Below, piece by piece: positions 8,285 through 17,427 of a DNA stretch of 44,232 nt. The position numbers and the translations under genes were made by a program. The DNA is from Bradyrhizobium sp. Ghvi (GTDB lineage Bacteria; Pseudomonadota; Alphaproteobacteria; Rhizobiales; Xanthobacteraceae), in contig NZ_FOVU01000022.1 in the NCBI RefSeq assembly GCF_900115265.1, positions 9,638-53,869 of the forward strand. Direction: 5' to 3'. The first letter of the stretch is position 1. Each line of letters opens with the position of its first letter. A model generated the notes under the pieces. The model worked only from the letters and a program-made list of their open reading frames with translations. It was not told where the DNA came from and did not search any database.

Positions 8285-9583
8285 CTAGACGATGCCTGCC
8301 GAAGCTCCGCCGACCAGGGGACGTTCGCTCGCTTTTCGCGCCCGGTAGCCGGAGGCGCGATAGGCCTCGATAGGTGCGATCGCCCCGCCAGCTCGCATCC
8401 GGGCGACGGCGAGGAGTGGCGAGACATCGATGGTGAAGGCCCGTTTCAGTTCGAGATGTGCCCCGAGCGCGTCATTAGTCTCTTGCGCCGCCTCGAGCGC
8501 TGCGCGATCGATGATCAGCGCCTGCGTATAGGCGCGCTGCAACTCGATCGCCGATTGCATCAAGCTCTCGATCGGATCGGTCACGTTGTGCGACTGGTCG
8601 ATCATATAAGCGGGCGCGAACCCTTCCGCTTTGCGACGTTCGGCGTCGATCAGTTCGTTGAAGACGAGAAACAGCCGGAACGGCTCGACCGAGCCACTGT
8701 CGAGATCGTCATCGCCGTATTTTGAATCATTGAAGTGAAAGCCGGCGAGCTTCCCGTAACGAACGAGCCGAGCCACGACCTGCTCGATATTCACGTTCGG
8801 CGCATGATGGCCGAGGTCGACCAAGCAATGCGCCTTCGGTCCGAGCTCCTGCGCGACGGCAAAACTCGTGCCCCAATCCGAGATCACGGTCGAGTAGAAC
8901 GCCGGTTCGTACAGCTTGTGCTCGAGGAACACGCGCCAGTCGGCGGGCAGTGCCGCGACGATCTCACGCATCGCATCGATGTAACGGTCGAGCGCCTTGG
9001 TCAGATTCGCTTGGCCGGCAAAGTTCGAACCGTCCGCGATCCAGACGGTCAGCGCCTTCGAGCCGAGCTTGCGGCCGATCTCGATACATTCGAAATTGTG
9101 GGCGATGGCCTGCGCGCGCACCCGCGCATCGGTATGCGACAGCGAGCCGAACTTGTACGAAAGCTCCTGCCCCGGCTGATCCTGGAAGGTGTTGGAGTTG
9201 ACCGCGTCGAAGGCCAAGCCGTGACTCGCGGCCTGTTCGCGCAACGCGGCGTAATCGTCCACCTTGTCCCACGGGAAGTGCGGCGAGATCGTCGGAGTAG
9301 CCCGCGCCAGCAGCTGGATCACCGCGCAATCGTCGATCTTCTCGACAACATTGCGCGGTTCGCCCGGCCCGGGAAAGCGGGCAAATCGCGTGCCGCCCGT
9401 GCCGACGCCCCAGGTCGGAATGGCGACGCCGAAGGCCATGACCTTCCGTACCAGAACGTCCGCATCAATGCCGTGCCGCGCCAGCGCGCGCTTGAGGGCG
9501 TCATAGTCTTCGCCGGTCGCGCCTTCGAGCCGCGCATTGTGCTCGGCGATGAAATCCGCACTGATCGAGAACGGGGCGCTCAT
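8285..9583 (-). CDS. rhaI: L-rhamnose isomerase, rhizobial type
   Basis: A 432-residue TIM-barrel isomerase converting L-rhamnose to L-rhamnulose in the cytoplasm. It is the rhizobial/Pseudomonas type rather than the E. coli RhaA type. Metal-site segments are visible: FLEHKLYEPAF (Glu near 219), LVDLGHHAPN (Asp near 254) and GFHFNDSKYGDDDLDSG (Asp near 283). Start: ATG 9583 overlaps the rhaD stop by four bases (ATGA), giving translational coupling; upstream in-frame codons belong to rhaD in another frame. It forms a two-gene operon with rhaD, divergent from rhaR. The RhaD partner and rhamnose-type kinase make the substrate assignment strong. Confidence 0.93.
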   Translation of the reverse strand: MSAPFSISADFIAEHNARLEGATGEDYDALKRALARHGIDADVLVRKVMAFGVAIPTWGVGTGGTRFARFPGPGEPRNVVEKIDDCAVIQLLARATPTISPHFPWDKVDDYAALREQAASHGLAFDAVNSNTFQDQPGQELSYKFGSLSHTDARVRAQAIAHNFECIEIGRKLGSKALTVWIADGSNFAGQANLTKALDRYIDAMREIVAALPADWRVFLEHKLYEPAFYSTVISDWGTSFAVAQELGPKAHCLVDLGHHAPNVNIEQVVARLVRYGKLAGFHFNDSKYGDDDLDSGSVEPFRLFLVFNELIDAERRKAEGFAPAYMIDQSHNVTDPIESLMQSAIELQRAYTQALIIDRAALEAAQETNDALGAHLELKRAFTIDVSPLLAVARMRAGGAIAPIEAYRASGYRARKASERPLVGGASAGIV

Positions 9584-11676
9584 CGCGTGAAGGCCTGGGC
9601 GTTCCCGGCATCGACATTGAGAATGTTGCCGGTCGACTTGGCCGAAAGGTCGGAGGCGAAGAAGTAGACGCCCTCGGCGATGTCCTCGGGAAAGACCGAC
9701 AGTTTGAGCATCGAGCGCTGGCGGTAGACTTCCTCGAGCTGGTCTTCGGCAACCTTGTTGGATGCCGCGCGCTGCTGGCGCCATTCGCCTTCCCAGATCT
9801 TCGATCCGCGCAGCACCGCATCCGGATTGACCGTGTTGACGCGGATGCCATGGGCCGCGCCTTCCAGCGCCAGGCAACGGGCGAGATGAATCTCCGACGC
9901 CTTGGCGGCGCAATAGGCCGAGGCGCCAGCCGATGCGGCTAGGCCATTCTTCGAGGCCACGAAGATGATGGCGCCGCCGATGTTCTGGCGCTGCATCAGC
10001 CGGAAGGCTTCGCGCGAGACAAGGAAATAGCCCGTAGCGAGAATGTCCATGTTCTTCTGCCAGAGCCCAAGACTCGTGTCCTCGACAGGTGAGGCCGATG
10101 CGATCCCGGCATTCGAGACGACGATGTCGACGCCGCCAAAGGCACGTGCGGCCTCTTCGAACGAAGCGACGACCGCGGCCTCGTCGGTCACGTCGAGCTT
10201 CACACCGATCGCAGCGTCGCGGCCATGGCGCTTCGTGATCGCCGTAACGCGCTCGTTCAGCGCCTTCTCGTCGATATCGGCAATGACGAGGCAAGCGCCT
10301 TCGCCGAGCAACCGCTGCGCGGTTGCCCCGCCAATGCCGCCGGCGCCGCCGGTCACATAGGCGATCCGCCCGGCGAGCGATTTCGGCTTGGGCATGCGCT
10401 GGAGCTTGGCCTCTTCCAGCAACCAGTATTCGATATTGAAGGCCTCCTGCTCGGCTAGGCCGACATAGGCGCTGACACCGGAGGCGCCGCGCATGACGTT
10501 GATCGCGTTGACGTAAAACTCGGCTGCAACGCGCGCCGTCGGCTTGTCCTTGGCGAAGGTGAACATGCCAACTCCCGGCACGAGATACACGACTGCGTTG
10601 GGATCGCGCATGGCCGGCGAATTGGGATGCTTGCAGCGCTCGTAATAGGCGGTGTAGTCGCGCCGGTAAGCGGCGAGGACGTTGTCGAGACCGGCGACCA
10701 CCTCCTCGAGATTGTCACGCGCGGGTTCGTAGGGCAGCAGCAAGGGGCGGATCTTGGTGCGAAGAAAATGATCCGGACAGGAGGTGCCGAGCGGCGCCAG
10801 CTTTGTCAGCGCGCTGGAGTTGACGAACTCCAGCACCTCCGGCGCATCGGTGAAATGGCCGATCTTGCGCTCATCGGCGGAGATCTTGCCGCGGATCAGC
10901 GGCATCAGCCTCGCCGCGATTGTGCGGCGCCGTTCCGCTGTGGCCGTCTGGACCTTGGCGCCACCAAAGGCCGGCTTCTGCTCATGTGCTGCAAGCCAAT
11001 CGGCGGCCTGCTGAATCACGCGCAAGGTCATCCTGTAACAGGCTTTCGACGTCTCGGCCCAGGTGAAGAGCCCGTGGCCGCCGAGGACCACACCGACATA
11101 ATCAGGGTGGCGCGCCGCCATCTCGCCGAGCTTCAGACCGAGATCGAAGCCGGGCCGCTGCCACTGCAGGAATCCGAGCTTGCCGCCGAAAACTTCGCGG
11201 GTCAGACGCTCGGCGTCTTCAGAGGCGGCAATGGCAATGACCGCATCGGCATGGACATGATCGACGTGCCGGTGCGGCACGAAGGCGTGCAAGGGCGTAT
11301 CGATCGACGTCGCGCGTGGATTGAGATCGAAGGTGCAGTGATTGAACAAGGCGACCATCTCGTCCTCATGGGCGAGACCGCGATAAAGGCCTTTTAGTCC
11401 CTCGAGCTTGTCGAGGTATAGCGTCGAAAAGCCGTCGCGCTTCATTGAGCCGATGTCACCGCCTGAGCCTTTGACCCAGAGCACGCGCACGCTCTCGCGC
11501 GTCAGTGGATCCTTCATCTCGATCTTGGCCGAGGTGTTGCCGCCGCCGAAATTGGTGATGCGCAGATCGGCCCCGAGCAGGTTCGAGCGGTACAGCAATT
11601 GATCTGCTTCATCGAGCCCGGCGGCGTGCGCGTCGTCCCATAGATTTGGCAGGGGCGTGGCCGCAACCTCGCTCAT
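9580..11676 (-). CDS. rhaD: Bifunctional rhamnulose-1-phosphate aldolase / lactaldehyde dehydrogenase
   Basis: A 698-residue fusion. The N-terminal class II aldolase (about 1-430) has zinc-ligand segments HRHVDHVHADA near 135 and GGHGLF near 200; it splits L-rhamnulose-1-phosphate into dihydroxyacetone phosphate and L-lactaldehyde. The C-terminal short-chain dehydrogenase (about 435-698) has the NAD motif TGGAGGIG near 440 and catalytic Tyr-x3-Lys in AYCAAKASE near 588; it is thought to oxidise lactaldehyde to lactate. This fusion is the hallmark of the rhizobial rhamnose pathway. GGGAGG lies just upstream of ATG 11676. The gene shares its promoter region with divergent rhaR. No separate lactate dehydrogenase gene is near. 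Confidence 0.95.
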   Translation of the reverse strand: MSEVAATPLPNLWDDAHAAGLDEADQLLYRSNLLGADLRITNFGGGNTSAKIEMKDPLTRESVRVLWVKGSGGDIGSMKRDGFSTLYLDKLEGLKGLYRGLAHEDEMVALFNHCTFDLNPRATSIDTPLHAFVPHRHVDHVHADAVIAIAASEDAERLTREVFGGKLGFLQWQRPGFDLGLKLGEMAARHPDYVGVVLGGHGLFTWAETSKACYRMTLRVIQQAADWLAAHEQKPAFGGAKVQTATAERRRTIAARLMPLIRGKISADERKIGHFTDAPEVLEFVNSSALTKLAPLGTSCPDHFLRTKIRPLLLPYEPARDNLEEVVAGLDNVLAAYRRDYTAYYERCKHPNSPAMRDPNAVVYLVPGVGMFTFAKDKPTARVAAEFYVNAINVMRGASGVSAYVGLAEQEAFNIEYWLLEEAKLQRMPKPKSLAGRIAYVTGGAGGIGGATAQRLLGEGACLVIADIDEKALNERVTAITKRHGRDAAIGVKLDVTDEAAVVASFEEAARAFGGVDIVVSNAGIASASPVEDTSLGLWQKNMDILATGYFLVSREAFRLMQRQNIGGAIIFVASKNGLAASAGASAYCAAKASEIHLARCLALEGAAHGIRVNTVNPDAVLRGSKIWEGEWRQQRAASNKVAEDQLEEVYRQRSMLKLSVFPEDIAEGVYFFASDLSAKSTGNILNVDAGNAQAFTR

Positions 11677-11860
11677 GACGCATCCTCCCTGTGCTTGATC
11701 TCCGGGCAGCTTAAGCTACAGATTCAATCAAGGTCAATCACTGACACCCATCATCGCGACGCAATATGATTGATGCAGCGCGATAATGATTGATTATGAC
11801 GGATTACAGTTGACCGACGGCCGAGAGCGTGACCTATTTACGGGCAAAAGGGAGGGCGAC
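11677..11860. promoter_or_regulatory. rhaD / rhaR divergent promoter with four TGATTGA boxes
   Basis: The 184-base region between divergent transcripts holds TCAATCA at 11724-11730 and 11734-11740, and its reverse complement TGATTGA at 11767-11773 and 11787-11793. Spacing between starts is 10 bases in the first pair and 20 in the second, i.e. one and two helical turns, and the pairs face each other. This is the layout of operators for an oligomeric repressor. RhaR is the obvious candidate, but binding is inferred. Confidence 0.6.
11850..11855 (+). promoter_or_regulatory. Ribosome-binding site that decides the rhaR GTG start
   Basis: GGGAGG five bases before GTG 11861. The alternative in-frame ATG at 11786 lies among the TGATTGA boxes and has no such site. 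Confidence 0.75.
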
Positions 11861-12673
11861 GTGCACGAGCGGGAACGCTGGCAGGTCATCAAAGCGCTCT
11901 TGCGCGAGCGGTCACTGGTGCGCATCGCCGACGCTTGTCGCGCGACCGGCGTCTCCGAAGCCTCAATACGGCGCGATTTCGCCAGGCTCGCCGAGCAAGG
12001 TGTCGCGATCAGGGTACATGGCGGACTCGAAGCTTTGCCCGAAGCCGCAAACGCACCGAGCGACGTCCTCTCGCTTGCCACGCGGTCCTTCGACGTCAGC
12101 CAAACACTCAACATCGACGCCAAGCGCGCCATCGCGAAGGCGGCCGTCGCCCTCTGCGCCGACGGCGACACTATCATCATCAATGGCGGCACGACCACCT
12201 ATCAGATGGGTGAGTATCTGCGCGAACGCCGGTTGAAGGTGCTGACAAATTCCTATCTGCTCGCCGACACGCTCATCCACACATCGAAATGCCGCGTCGC
12301 GTTGCCGGGCGGCGAGGTCTATCGCGAGCAAGGCATGATCGTCTCCCCCTTTGAAGAAGATGCGATCCAGCATTATTCGGCGACGCGGATGTTCATGAGT
12401 GCGATCTCGATCGGACCTCTCGGTGTGATCGAAGGCGATCCTCTGCTCGCCCGCGCTGAATCCAAGCTGTTGAAGCGTGCCGACAAGCTGATTGTGCTCG
12501 CCGATTCCTCGAAATTCCTCTCGCGCGGCAGCCTTGTCGTCTGTCCCCTCTCGCGCATCGACACGCTGATCACCGATGCCGACGCGCCGAACGACGCACT
12601 CGACATGCTGCGTGAACACGATGTCCGCGTCGTCGTCGTCGATGCGAGCGCTCAAACCACTGCGGCGGCGTGA
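11861..12673 (+). CDS. rhaR: DeoR-family regulator of rhamnose catabolism
   Basis: A 270-residue regulator. An N-terminal winged helix-turn-helix (WQVIKALLRERSLVRIADAC, then SEASIRRDFARLAEQG) precedes a DeoR C-terminal sensor domain related to sugar-phosphate isomerases (DGDTIIINGGTTTYQMGEYL near 105, with phosphate-binding Gly/Thr residues). GTG 11861 is taken as start because of the ribosome site at 11850; a 25-residue longer frame from ATG 11786 lacks one and would cover the operator region. It heads the transport operon, with rhaT starting four bases inside its stop. By analogy to rhizobial RhaR it controls both divergent operons, probably responding to a phosphorylated intermediate. Confidence 0.88.
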   Translation: MHERERWQVIKALLRERSLVRIADACRATGVSEASIRRDFARLAEQGVAIRVHGGLEALPEAANAPSDVLSLATRSFDVSQTLNIDAKRAIAKAAVALCADGDTIIINGGTTTYQMGEYLRERRLKVLTNSYLLADTLIHTSKCRVALPGGEVYREQGMIVSPFEEDAIQHYSATRMFMSAISIGPLGVIEGDPLLARAESKLLKRADKLIVLADSSKFLSRGSLVVCPLSRIDTLITDADAPNDALDMLREHDVRVVVVDASAQTTAAA

Positions 12674-14217
12674 CCATGACAACGGATCCGCATCGTGACG
12701 CTTCTGCGGCACCGCTTCTATCGGTGCGCGCGATCGAAAAATCCTTTCCGGGCGTGCGGGCGCTGTCCGGCGTCTCCTTCGAAGCAGCCAGGGGCGAGGT
12801 CCACGCCTTACTCGGCGAGAACGGTGCCGGCAAGTCGACGCTGATCAAGATCATCTCCGGTGTGTTCCCGCCCGATCGCGGCGAGGTCCTCGTGGACGGC
12901 AAGCTGGTCGACCTCGCACGGCCGGACGATGCCAGGCGCGCTGGCATCGCGACAATCTATCAGGAGCTGCTGCTGTTTCCGGAACTCACGGTCGCCGAGA
13001 ACATCTTCATGGGTCACGCGCCGCGCGCGGGCCTGCGCCGGATCGACTGGCGGGCGATGCGCGAGAAGACGAATGCCCTGCTCGCCTCGCTCGAGATTCA
13101 TGATCTGCAAGCCGACCGGATCGTCGGCTCGCTCAGCGTGGGAAATCGCCAGCGCGTCGAAATCCTGCGCGCGCTGTCGCAAGATGCGCGCATCCTGATC
13201 ATGGACGAGCCGACCGCGGCCCTGACCGAGTACGACGTGACGCGGCTGTTCGACATCGTGCGCAAGCTGAAGGCCCGCGGCGTCGCCGTGATCTATATCA
13301 GCCATCGCCTCGATGAGATTTTTGCGATTGCCGATCGTGTCACCGTGCTGCGCGACGGCGCGCATGTCGCGACCAGACGCGTCGCCGAGACGGACGCAGC
13401 CGGGCTCGTGCAATTGATGGTTGGGCGTAAAATCGAAAGCCTGTTCCCGAAGGTCACGGTTCCGATCGGCGAGCCGGTGCTGGAGGTGACGGAGCTCGAG
13501 CGACAGCCGCTGACAAGAAGCGTCTCGCTCACAGTGCGGGCCGGCGAGATCGTCGGCCTTGCCGGCCTCGTCGGCTCGGGTCGTAGCGAACTCGCCCAAA
13601 CCATTTTTGGCGTCACACCGGCCGAGAGCGGGGAAACCCGGATCGGCGGACAGCGTGTCGATATTCGCTCGCCGGCCCAGGCAAGGTCTCTGGGTGTCGC
13701 CTATGTCCCCGAGGATCGCGGCACGCAGGGGCTGGTGCGGCCGATGACGGTGCGCGAAAACTTCAGCCTCGCCGCGCTGGGCAAGGTCGCGATCGGCGGC
13801 TTCATCGATCGCGGAGCCGAACGCAGGCTCGCCGGCGATGGCGTCAGGCGCTTTGCGGTCAAGACGAGCTCGCTCGAGCAGATCGCTGGCAAGCTCTCCG
13901 GCGGCAATCAACAAAAGATAGTGCTCGGTAAATGGCTCGCCAATGGACCGAAGCTGTTGATCCTCGACGAACCGACACGCGGCATCGATGTCGGCGCCAA
14001 GGCGGAGATCCATCGCTTGATGGGCGAGCTTGCGGCCCAGGGGCTCGCCATCCTGATGATCTCCAGCGAGCTGCCGGAGGTGCTCGGCATGAGCGACCGC
14101 GTGCTCGTGATGCGCGAGGGCCGTATCGTTGCCGAATTCTCTCGCGAAGAAGCGACCCAGGAGTCGGTCGGCGCGGCGATGATGGGCAGCCACGAAAACG
14201 CGGAGAAAGCGGCATGA
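12670..14217 (+). CDS. rhaT: Rhamnose ABC transporter, ATP-binding protein (two-domain)
   Basis: A 515-residue duplicated ATPase of the ribose (CUT2) class. The first half has Walker A GENGAGKST near 54, signature LSVGNRQ and Walker B ILIMDEP. The second half has the degenerate P-loop GLVGSGRSE usual for this class, signature LSGGNQQ and Walker B LLILDEP. It energises sugar uptake by RhaP/RhaQ on the cytoplasmic face. GTG 12670 overlaps the rhaR stop (GTGA); ATG 12676 two codons on is an equal alternative. The next gene, rhaP, also overlaps by ATGA, so the set is tightly coupled. Confidence 0.93.
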   Translation: MTMTTDPHRDASAAPLLSVRAIEKSFPGVRALSGVSFEAARGEVHALLGENGAGKSTLIKIISGVFPPDRGEVLVDGKLVDLARPDDARRAGIATIYQELLLFPELTVAENIFMGHAPRAGLRRIDWRAMREKTNALLASLEIHDLQADRIVGSLSVGNRQRVEILRALSQDARILIMDEPTAALTEYDVTRLFDIVRKLKARGVAVIYISHRLDEIFAIADRVTVLRDGAHVATRRVAETDAAGLVQLMVGRKIESLFPKVTVPIGEPVLEVTELERQPLTRSVSLTVRAGEIVGLAGLVGSGRSELAQTIFGVTPAESGETRIGGQRVDIRSPAQARSLGVAYVPEDRGTQGLVRPMTVRENFSLAALGKVAIGGFIDRGAERRLAGDGVRRFAVKTSSLEQIAGKLSGGNQQKIVLGKWLANGPKLLILDEPTRGIDVGAKAEIHRLMGELAAQGLAILMISSELPEVLGMSDRVLVMREGRIVAEFSREEATQESVGAAMMGSHENAEKAA

Positions 14218-15200
14218 CGGCGATGACCTTGGCCGGCGTCGGGACTGATCCGCGACGGCGGCTGAAGGTGCTTGCCTCGCAGGAGGCTCTGCTCGCGATC
14301 GCAGTGATCGGCCTTGCCATCGCCGTCGGTCTTAACAATCCGCGCTTTCTGGCGGCACGCAACTTGTCCGACGTGCTGCTCGGCAACGCCTATATCGCCG
14401 TCGCTGCAGTCGGCATGTCGATGGTGATCGTATCAGGCAACATCGATATTTCGGTCGGCGCGCTGATCGGCGTCCTGGCGACGATCAGCGGCACTCTGGC
14501 CGTGAATGGCGCGCCGATTGTCGTCGCCTGGCTTGCAGCACTCGTTGCCGGCGTTGTGGTGATGGCCTTTCAGGGCGTCATTATCGCCTATCTGCGCATT
14601 CCGGCGATCGTGGTGACCCTCGGCATGCTCTCGATCCTCAAAGGCGGCCTGATCAGCGTCACCGGAGGCAAATGGATAACCGACCTGCCCGACAGTTTCC
14701 ATCTCGCCGATATCGAGCTCTTCGGCCTATTGCCGTTTCCGGTCTTTCTCATGATCTTGGTGACGATCCTGGCCGCGTTATGGATGCGCTATTCGGCCTC
14801 GGGCCGCGCCATCTATGCCGTTGGCGGCAACGCCGAAGCGGCGCGGCTATGCGGCATTTCGCAGCCGCGCACGATCGTGATGGTTTTCGCGCTGCACGGC
14901 TTGTTCGCCGGGGCGGCCGCCCTGCTCTATGCAACGCAGTTGCGCGTCATCCAGTCGACCGTGCCGCCCAATCTCGAATTGACGATCATCACCGCGTCGG
15001 TCGTCGGCGGCGTCAGCATTCTCGGCGGCGTTGGCACGGTGGTCGGCTCGACCTTTGCGGCCGTCCTGATCGCCGAGATTGCCAGCGCGCTGGTCTTCAT
15101 CGACGTCTCCCCTTACTGGATCCGCGCGGTCCAGGGCGTGCTCATCCTCGTGACCGTGATCGCCGACATTCTGCGGCGCCGGCGCATGGCCGGAGCATGA
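14214..15200 (+). CDS. rhaP: Rhamnose ABC transporter, permease 1
   Basis: A 328-residue inner-membrane permease of the RbsC type, with about eight to ten hydrophobic segments. The family motif region reads SGNIDISVGALIGVLATISG, and near the end VVGGVSILGGVGTVVG, the cytoplasmic loop that contacts the ATPase. ATG 14214 overlaps the rhaT stop by four bases. It is expected to form a heterodimeric channel with RhaQ, a shared feature of rhizobial rhamnose transporters that use two different permeases. Confidence 0.92.
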   Translation: MTAMTLAGVGTDPRRRLKVLASQEALLAIAVIGLAIAVGLNNPRFLAARNLSDVLLGNAYIAVAAVGMSMVIVSGNIDISVGALIGVLATISGTLAVNGAPIVVAWLAALVAGVVVMAFQGVIIAYLRIPAIVVTLGMLSILKGGLISVTGGKWITDLPDSFHLADIELFGLLPFPVFLMILVTILAALWMRYSASGRAIYAVGGNAEAARLCGISQPRTIVMVFALHGLFAGAAALLYATQLRVIQSTVPPNLELTIITASVVGGVSILGGVGTVVGSTFAAVLIAEIASALVFIDVSPYWIRAVQGVLILVTVIADILRRRRMAGA

Positions 15201-16189
15201 GCGCCATGAGCGAGATCCCCCTCGCCCAGGCCGCCAAGCGCGTCATCCCCTGGTGGCTGCTGCGCCACGAAACCATGCTGGCGCTCATCCTGCTCATCGC
15301 GCTGATCGGGCTCGGCGGCATGAACAGCCGCTTCCTCACGCTCGACAATCTGCTCAACCAGGGCAGGTTGACGACAGAGGTCGGGCTGATCGCGCTGCCG
15401 ATGACCTTCATCATCATTACCGGCGGCATCGATCTGTCGGTCGGCTCGATCGTCGGCCTCTGCGCGATCCTGCTCGGCTATTCCTGGAAGACCTTCGGCT
15501 TTCCCCTGCCGCTGGCGATCGGCTTTTCGCTGCTTGTCGGCGCCGCGGCGGGCTTTCTCAACGGCATCGTGATCACCAAGGTGAAAGTGCCGCCCCTGAT
15601 CATGACCATCGCGACGCTCGCGCTCTATCGCGGCCTCGCCGAGGGCATCAGCCAGGCGCGTTCGGTGCGCGGCTACCCGGAATGGTTCTACTTCGTCGGA
15701 CAGGAGAATCTCTTGGGTGTGCCGGCGCAGCTCTGGCTCTTGCTGATCGCGATCGTGGTCTCGGCAGTCGTTCTCGACCGCACCACGTTTGGCCGGACGC
15801 TCTATGCGATCGGCAACAACGAGACTGCCGCGCGATTCTCCGGTTTGCCGGTCGATCGCGTCAAGCTGATCATCTATACGCTGTCGGGCTTGATGGCCGG
15901 CCTTTCCGCCTGTGTTCTCGTCTCGCGGGTGACTACGACCCGCTCGGACATGGGGATCGGCTACGAGCTCGACGTGATCGCGGCGGTCGTGCTCGGTGGC
16001 ACCAGCATATTCGGAGGCGTTGGCACCATCTGGGGCACAGTGGTGGGCATCGCGATGATCCAGCTCTTGAAAAACGGGCTCGCCCTGACCGGGGTCAAGG
16101 GCGACGCGACGATTGTCGTCATCGGCACGGTCCTCATCCTTTCAACTCTTGTGGCGAGTTCGCTCCAGCGGAGACGCGAGGGCGTTTGA
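15197..16189 (+). CDS. rhaQ: Rhamnose ABC transporter, permease 2
   Basis: A 330-residue RbsC-type permease, related to but distinct from RhaP. Motifs: ITGGIDLSVGSIVGLCAILL near 75 and VVLGGTSIFGGVGTIWG near 265. ATG 15197 overlaps the rhaP stop (ATGA); a second ATG at 15206 is possible. Together with RhaP it would form the membrane channel. Confidence 0.92.
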   Translation: MSAMSEIPLAQAAKRVIPWWLLRHETMLALILLIALIGLGGMNSRFLTLDNLLNQGRLTTEVGLIALPMTFIIITGGIDLSVGSIVGLCAILLGYSWKTFGFPLPLAIGFSLLVGAAAGFLNGIVITKVKVPPLIMTIATLALYRGLAEGISQARSVRGYPEWFYFVGQENLLGVPAQLWLLLIAIVVSAVVLDRTTFGRTLYAIGNNETAARFSGLPVDRVKLIIYTLSGLMAGLSACVLVSRVTTTRSDMGIGYELDVIAAVVLGGTSIFGGVGTIWGTVVGIAMIQLLKNGLALTGVKGDATIVVIGTVLILSTLVASSLQRRREGV

Positions 16190-16225
16190 CGGCGTGTCTA
16201 GCCGCAAAAAAGCGGCATCAAAATG

Positions 16226-16230
16226 GGAGG
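16226..16230 (+). promoter_or_regulatory. Ribosome-binding site that decides the rhaS start
   Basis: GGAGG seven bases before ATG 16238. An earlier ATG at 16223 would overlap this site and is rejected. Confidence 0.8.
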
Positions 16231-16237
16231 AAACAAG

Positions 16238-17353
16238 ATGAAGCTCGGATTAGCTGCTGCATTCCTCGGCGCGACGCTGCTGGCCGGAACGGCCTCGGCG
16301 GCGGACAAGAGATGGGACGGCGCGGACGACCTGCCGGTCAATCCGCTGGCCTGCTCGGCGGGCGAGGCCAACGCCGCGCCAGCCGCCAAGCTTTACGACG
16401 GCGGCAAGCCGACCAATGCGCCCGACAAGGCCGGCAAACCGATCACGCTGGTCGACGTGCCAAAACTGATCGGCATCGGTTACTTCAACGCGACCTCGAA
16501 AGGCATGCAGGACGCCGCCAAGGCGCTCGGCAACGTCACGGTGAAGACCGACGGCCCGACCGAAGCCAAGATCGATGAGCAGATCAAGTTCATCGACAAC
16601 TACATCACCAGCGGCGTCGACGGCATTCTCTTCGCCGCCAACGATCCGGTGGCGATCGCGCCCGTGCTGAAGAAGGCGCTGTCCAAGGGCATCCACGTCG
16701 TCGGTTACGACGCCAACTCGACGCCGGATGCGCGCGAATGGTTCGTGAACCAGGCCGAATTCAACGGCATTGCCAAAGCGATGATCGATTCGATGGCCAA
16801 GGAGGCCGGCGAGGACAAGGGTTTTGCGATCGTCACCTCAACCTTCACGACGCCGAACCAGGCACGCTGGATCGCCGAAATGTGGGCCTATGCCCAGAAA
16901 TGCCATCCCAAGCTGAAATGGCTGGAAACGGTCGAGGCACAGGAGGACAACAACCTGTCCTTCAACCAGGCGACGACGCTGATCAACAAGCATGGCGACA
17001 AGCTGGCTGGCCTATTCGGCATGACCTCGGTCGCAACCCCTGCTTCGGCGGAAGCCGTGACCAAGGCCAAGCTGTGCGGCAAGATCGCGGTGGTCGGCCT
17101 CGCCACGCCCAACGCGATGAAGCCGTATGTCAACGCGGACTGCGTCAAGTCGGTCGTGCTGTGGAATCCGGTCGATCTCGGTTATGCCGCGACCTATGTG
17201 ATGCGTGCCGTGGTGGATGGTAGCCTGAAGCCGGGCGCGACGTCGGTCGAGGCGGGCAAGCTCGGCAAGCTGAACGTGGTCAATGGCAGCGAGATCCTGC
17301 TCGGCTCGCCTTTCGTCTTCACCAAGCAGAATATCAAGGACTTCGATTTCTGA
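16238..17353 (+). CDS. rhaS: Rhamnose ABC transporter, periplasmic binding protein
   Basis: A 371-residue periplasmic-binding-protein-fold (type I) protein with a classical signal peptide (MKLGLAAAFLGATLLAGTAS, cleavage after ASA). The ligand fold begins near residue 75 with IGIGYFNATSKGM; hinge segments GVDGILFAANDP and GIHVVGYDANS are clear. An extra region of about 50 residues rich in Ala, Pro and Lys lies between the signal peptide and the fold. The gene sits after the permease genes instead of ahead of rhaT. Rhamnose as ligand is inferred from the operon. A strong hairpin follows the gene. Confidence 0.88.
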   Translation: MKLGLAAAFLGATLLAGTASAADKRWDGADDLPVNPLACSAGEANAAPAAKLYDGGKPTNAPDKAGKPITLVDVPKLIGIGYFNATSKGMQDAAKALGNVTVKTDGPTEAKIDEQIKFIDNYITSGVDGILFAANDPVAIAPVLKKALSKGIHVVGYDANSTPDAREWFVNQAEFNGIAKAMIDSMAKEAGEDKGFAIVTSTFTTPNQARWIAEMWAYAQKCHPKLKWLETVEAQEDNNLSFNQATTLINKHGDKLAGLFGMTSVATPASAEAVTKAKLCGKIAVVGLATPNAMKPYVNADCVKSVVLWNPVDLGYAATYVMRAVVDGSLKPGATSVEAGKLGKLNVVNGSEILLGSPFVFTKQNIKDFDF

Positions 17354-17364
17354 TCCAGGTGCGC

Positions 17365-17389
17365 GCCCGGCCGCAGAACGCGGTCGGGC
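17365..17389 (+). other. Hairpin in the rhaS-rhaK gap
   Basis: GCCCGGCCGC, loop AGAAC, GCGGTCGGGC: a 10-base stem with one G-T pair, 11 bases after the rhaS stop. There is no T run, so it is more likely an mRNA stabiliser or partial attenuator than a full terminator. Confidence 0.6.
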
Positions 17390-17427
17390 GATACCCATAG
17401 TGATCGTCTTTTGCCGTGAGCTTGACG

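Noticed and set aside
11786..11860. Longer RhaR starting at ATG 11786
   Set aside because: It lacks a ribosome site and overlaps the repeated boxes; the GTG at 11861 has GGGAGG at the right distance.
12808..14193. 461-codon minus-strand frame opposite rhaT
   Set aside because: Antisense shadow of the ATPase; rich in Arg, His and Asp with no domain pattern.
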